Source: Nonomuraea sp.
GTDB lineage: Bacteria; Actinomycetota; Actinomycetes; Streptosporangiales; Streptosporangiaceae
Direction of reading: 5' to 3'
Assembly (NCBI GenBank): GCA_013362835.1
Contig: JABFVJ010000450.1
Location: 1 to 16,905, forward strand
DNA: 16,905 nucleotides
Part shown: piece by piece, positions 14,568 to 16,905 of the stretch
Layout of the letters: every line of letters begins with the position of its first letter
Numbering within the stretch: the stretch's first letter is position 1
Position numbers and translations under genes: made by a program
The notes under the pieces: model-generated
Databases searched by the model: none
Told to the model about the DNA's origin: nothing
The model's input: only the letters and a program-made list of their open reading frames with translations

Positions 14568-16206
14568 GCTCATCAGGGTCAGGCTCGACACCGACCAGGA
14601 CGTCTTCGTCCTGCGCCGCATCGGCCGCGCCGCCGCCGAGCTGGCCGGGCTGGAGTCGCAGGACCAGATCAGGGTGGCCACCGCGCTCAGCGAGGCGGGC
14701 AGGGAGGCGTACGGGCCGGGCGCCGCCGCCGTGATCGCGCTCGGCCGCGACGACCTGCTGATCACCATCACCCACACCCGCCCGTCCGGCCTGGACGGCT
14801 CCGAGGGCCTGGTCCTGGCCGGCCGGCTCGTGGACGACGTCGCGCTCGGCCCCGGCAGCGTCACCATCGCCAAGCGCCTGCGCCCGCGCGCCGCGACCGC
14901 CTCCCCGGCGGAGATCCGCGCCGGGCTGGCCCGCCTGGCCCCGGTCACCGCTCTGGAGGAGCTGCGCGAGCAGAACAGGGAGCTCGCCGAGACCCTGGAG
15001 AACGTGCTGCGGCTCAACGCCGAGCTGCAGGAGACCAACACCGGCGTGCTGGCCATGTACAACCAGCTCTCGGCCGAGCTGGAGGAGACCAACAGGGGAG
15101 TGGTCGCCCTGTACGCCGAGCTGGACGAGAGGTCCACCCAGCTCCGCGAGACGGTCGAGGCGCGCAACCGCTTCTGGGCCACGGTCAGCCACGAGCTGCG
15201 CACCCCGCTCAACTCCGTCATCGGCCTGGTCAGGCTCCTCACCGGACCGGGCGGCGACCCGCTGACCGAGGAGCAGGCCCACCAGGTGGGGCTCATCGGC
15301 GGCTCGGCGAGCATGCTGCTCGACCTGGTCAGCGAACTGCTCGACATGGCCAAGGCCGAGTCCGGCCGCCTGGACCCGCAGCCCACGCTGGTCGACCTGG
15401 CCCGCATGGCCGAGCAGCTGCACGTGACCATGCGCCCGACCAGCGAACGCGCGGGCGTGACCCTGTGCCACGAGGTCGCCCCCGAGGCCGCCGAGCTCTA
15501 CGCCGACGAGGGCATGCTCGTCAGGATCCTGCGCAATCTGCTCGCGAACGCGCTCAAGTTCACCCAGAGCGGGCAGGTGATGCTGGCCGCCCATGCCGAC
15601 GAAGCCAGGGGCGAGATCGTCATCTCGGTGTCCGACACCGGTATCGGCATCTCGGAGGAACATTTGGGGCGCGTGTTCGAAGACTTCTACCAGGTGCCCG
15701 GCTCCCTCCAGGTCGGCGCCCGGGGCACCGGGCTCGGCCTGCCGTACGCGCGCAGGCTCGCCGAGGCGCTCGGCGGCACGCTGGAGCTGACCAGCGTCCA
15801 GGGCGAGGGCACCACCGCCACCCTGCGGCTGCCGCACCAGAGCGGCACGCCCGAGCTGGAGCGGGTGCTGATCGCCGACGACGACGAGGTGTTCCGCGCC
15901 GCCACCCGCCGCATGCTGTACGGCTTCACCGTCCACGTGGACGAGGCCGCCGACGGCGCCGCGGCGCTCGACCTGATGACCGCCACCCCACCCGACGTGA
16001 TCCTCGTCGACCTGCTCATGCCGCGCGTCGACGGCACCGTGCTGCTGCACCGCATGGCCGAGGACGAACGGCTGAACGGCATCCCCGTCGTCGTCGTCAC
16101 GATCGCCCCGCAGCGCGCCCCCGGCAACCGGCCGGTGCTGTCCAAACACGGGCTGCGCAGGGATCAGCTCCTCCAGGCCATCCGCGACGCCCGGCGGCCC
16201 GGATGA
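14557..16206 (+). CDS. Hybrid histidine kinase with RsbT-like N-terminus and C-terminal receiver
   Basis: 549 aa from ATG 14557, overlapping the previous gene by 11 bases; GTGAGG lies seven bases upstream. Residues 1-110 resemble an RsbT/RsbW GHKL domain, but the N-box reads SEAGREAYGP with Glu50 in place of the metal-binding Asn, and no clear G1 is visible, so ATP binding is probably lost. A coiled coil at about 130-205 contains two 18-residue repeats. HisKA has His212 in FWATVSHELRTPLNS. The HATPase has the N-box NLLANALKF (327-335), G1 VSDTGIGIS (358-366), F-box FEDFYQVP (374-381) and G2 GARGTGLGLPYARR (387-400). The receiver (436-545) has Asp441-443, Asp485 in LVDLLMP, Thr515 and Lys530, with a shortened region between the last two. 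It is soluble, with no membrane helix. Confidence 0.92.
   Translation: METELIRVRLDTDQDVFVLRRIGRAAAELAGLESQDQIRVATALSEAGREAYGPGAAAVIALGRDDLLITITHTRPSGLDGSEGLVLAGRLVDDVALGPGSVTIAKRLRPRAATASPAEIRAGLARLAPVTALEELREQNRELAETLENVLRLNAELQETNTGVLAMYNQLSAELEETNRGVVALYAELDERSTQLRETVEARNRFWATVSHELRTPLNSVIGLVRLLTGPGGDPLTEEQAHQVGLIGGSASMLLDLVSELLDMAKAESGRLDPQPTLVDLARMAEQLHVTMRPTSERAGVTLCHEVAPEAAELYADEGMLVRILRNLLANALKFTQSGQVMLAAHADEARGEIVISVSDTGIGISEEHLGRVFEDFYQVPGSLQVGARGTGLGLPYARRLAEALGGTLELTSVQGEGTTATLRLPHQSGTPELERVLIADDDEVFRAATRRMLYGFTVHVDEAADGAAALDLMTATPPDVILVDLLMPRVDGTVLLHRMAEDERLNGIPVVVVTIAPQRAPGNRPVLSKHGLRRDQLLQAIRDARRPG
15019..15126 (+). repeat. Two 18-residue coiled-coil repeats in the hybrid kinase
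   Basis: Residues 155-172 (AELQETNTGVLAMYNQLS) and 173-190 (AELEETNRGVVALYAELD) share AELxETNxGVxAxYxxL. They lie just before the phosphoacceptor helix, where signal-transmission coils sit. Confidence 0.8.
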
Positions 16207-16905
16207 CCGTGCCCCCCAGCGTGCCTGCCACAGCGCCCGTCGAAGTGCCCGCCGGAATGCCTGCCACAGTGCCCGCCACCGTGCTGGTGGTCGACGACAC
16301 CCCCACCAAGCGCTACATCCTGTCGAGCTGGCTGCGCCGCGCCGGGCACCGGGTGCTGGAGGCGGGCGGCGGCGAGGAGGCGCTGCGCATGCTCGCCGTC
16401 CACCGCCTCGACCTGGTCGTCCTCGACGTACGGCTGCCCGACATCGGCGGCTACGAGGTGTGCGAGCTGATCAAGGCCGACCCGGCCACCGCCGCGATCC
16501 CCGTCATCCAGGTGTCGGCCAACGCGATCACCCCCGCCGACCGCACAGAAGGGCTGGTACGCGGCGCCGACGCCTACCTGACCGAGCCGATCGAACCGAC
16601 CGAGTTCGCCGCGACCGTCGAGGCCATGCTGCGTTACTACCGGGCGCGCTGGCGGGCCGAGCTCATGGCCGAACGCCTGGCCAAACTGGCCGACGTGACG
16701 CTGCGGATGAACGAGGCCGAGTCGTTCGACGAGCTGCTGACCGTCGCCGTCGAAGGCACCGCCGAGGTGCTCGGCCGCTACTGCGGCACCCTCGCCCTGC
16801 TGCCCGACGGGCGCCCGCGGCGCTACCGGGCCCGCCCCGGCGAGCCCGCCGGCGCCCACCCCGCGGCTCCCGACGTGCTGGAACGCCTGAGCGGGCGCGC
16901 GCCCA
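16203..16905 (+). CDS. Receiver-GAF protein, N-terminal part (possible PP2C phosphatase or kinase)
   Basis: 234 codons visible; the gene runs off the right edge. ATG 16203 overlaps the kinase stop (ATGA); in-frame ATG 16257 is an alternative that would skip a Pro/Val-rich leader. The receiver (about 26-145) has Asp31-Asp32, phosphoacceptor Asp75 in VVLDVRLPD and Ser105. The usual catalytic lysine is glutamate: YLTEPIEP, Glu128. A linker helix RYYRARWRAELMAERLAKLADVTLRM-type segment (144-169) leads into a GAF-like domain from about 172 (AESFDELLTVAVEGTAEVLG). This arrangement is common in actinobacterial REC-GAF-SpoIIE phosphatases and in REC-GAF kinases. If it is a phosphatase it could be the RsbU-like output of the operon; this is inference, as the C-terminus is not visible. 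Confidence 0.8.
   Translation, partial: MTVPPSVPATAPVEVPAGMPATVPATVLVVDDTPTKRYILSSWLRRAGHRVLEAGGGEEALRMLAVHRLDLVVLDVRLPDIGGYEVCELIKADPATAAIPVIQVSANAITPADRTEGLVRGADAYLTEPIEPTEFAATVEAMLRYYRARWRAELMAERLAKLADVTLRMNEAESFDELLTVAVEGTAEVLGRYCGTLALLPDGRPRRYRARPGEPAGAHPAAPDVLERLSGRAP
16222..16275 (+). repeat. Imperfect 36-bp-period repeat in the leader of the REC-GAF gene
   Basis: An 18-base unit at 16222-16239 (TGCCTGCCACAGCGCCCG) recurs at 16258-16275 with one change. The period of 36 keeps frame and gives a VPAT/MPATVPAT leader before the receiver. Confidence 0.6.

Noticed and set aside
13170..16149. Two very long minus-strand open frames opposite the rsbT-hybrid kinase genes
   Set aside because: GC-rich codon use leaves antisense frames open. 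They carry no recognisable domain, while the plus strand encodes intact conserved motifs.

Overview
The window is very GC-rich, gene-dense DNA with frequent GTG starts and a TTG start. It carries actinobacterial gene families: MacB-like ABC transport with a two-component system, a CYP124/125-like P450, an HmuO-type heme oxygenase, and an RsbR/RsbS/RsbT module. It looks like a filamentous high-GC actinomycete, possibly Streptosporangiales (Nonomuraea-like); the genus is inference only. No RNA genes, insertion sequences or CRISPR arrays were seen, and no gap between genes exceeds about 230 bases.

Layout. (1) 1-282 (-) is the N-terminal part of a secreted efflux adaptor. It diverges from a paralogous adaptor that begins a six-gene (+) operon at 429-6265: adaptor, ABC ATPase, MacB/FtsX-type permease, a small one-TM protein with a DUF5666-like domain, an OmpR-type response regulator and a HAMP sensor kinase. 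Nearly all its genes overlap or touch. (2) A secreted FG-GAP/integrin-alpha-like beta-propeller (6250-7641, -) converges on the kinase with overlapping stops. (3) A cytochrome P450 (7765-8994, +) converges on a DHA2-type MFS exporter (8984-10390, -), again with overlapping ends. (4) Heme oxygenase, TetR regulator and MFS exporter form a (-) operon (11743 to 8984). Its predicted promoter is covered by a 25-bp near-perfect inverted repeat, a strong operator candidate. (5) From 11988 to the right edge runs a tightly overlapped (+) operon: RsbR-like, RsbS, RsbT, a GHKL-SpoIIE phosphatase fusion, a hybrid histidine kinase with a decayed RsbT-like N-terminus, and a REC-GAF protein cut by the window end.

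How they may work together. The first operon reads as a sensor-controlled tripartite-like export system. A TCAGC direct repeat with 11-bp period upstream of it is a candidate site for the operon's own response regulator. The heme oxygenase operon suggests regulated tetrapyrrole breakdown with export of a related compound. The last operon is the most unusual part. A stressosome-type switch (RsbR/S scaffold, RsbT kinase, RsbX-like phosphatase) is co-translated with two-component phosphorelay proteins, and no RsbU or sigma factor is visible inside the window. The truncated REC-GAF protein, which could end in a PP2C domain, is the best candidate for the missing output.
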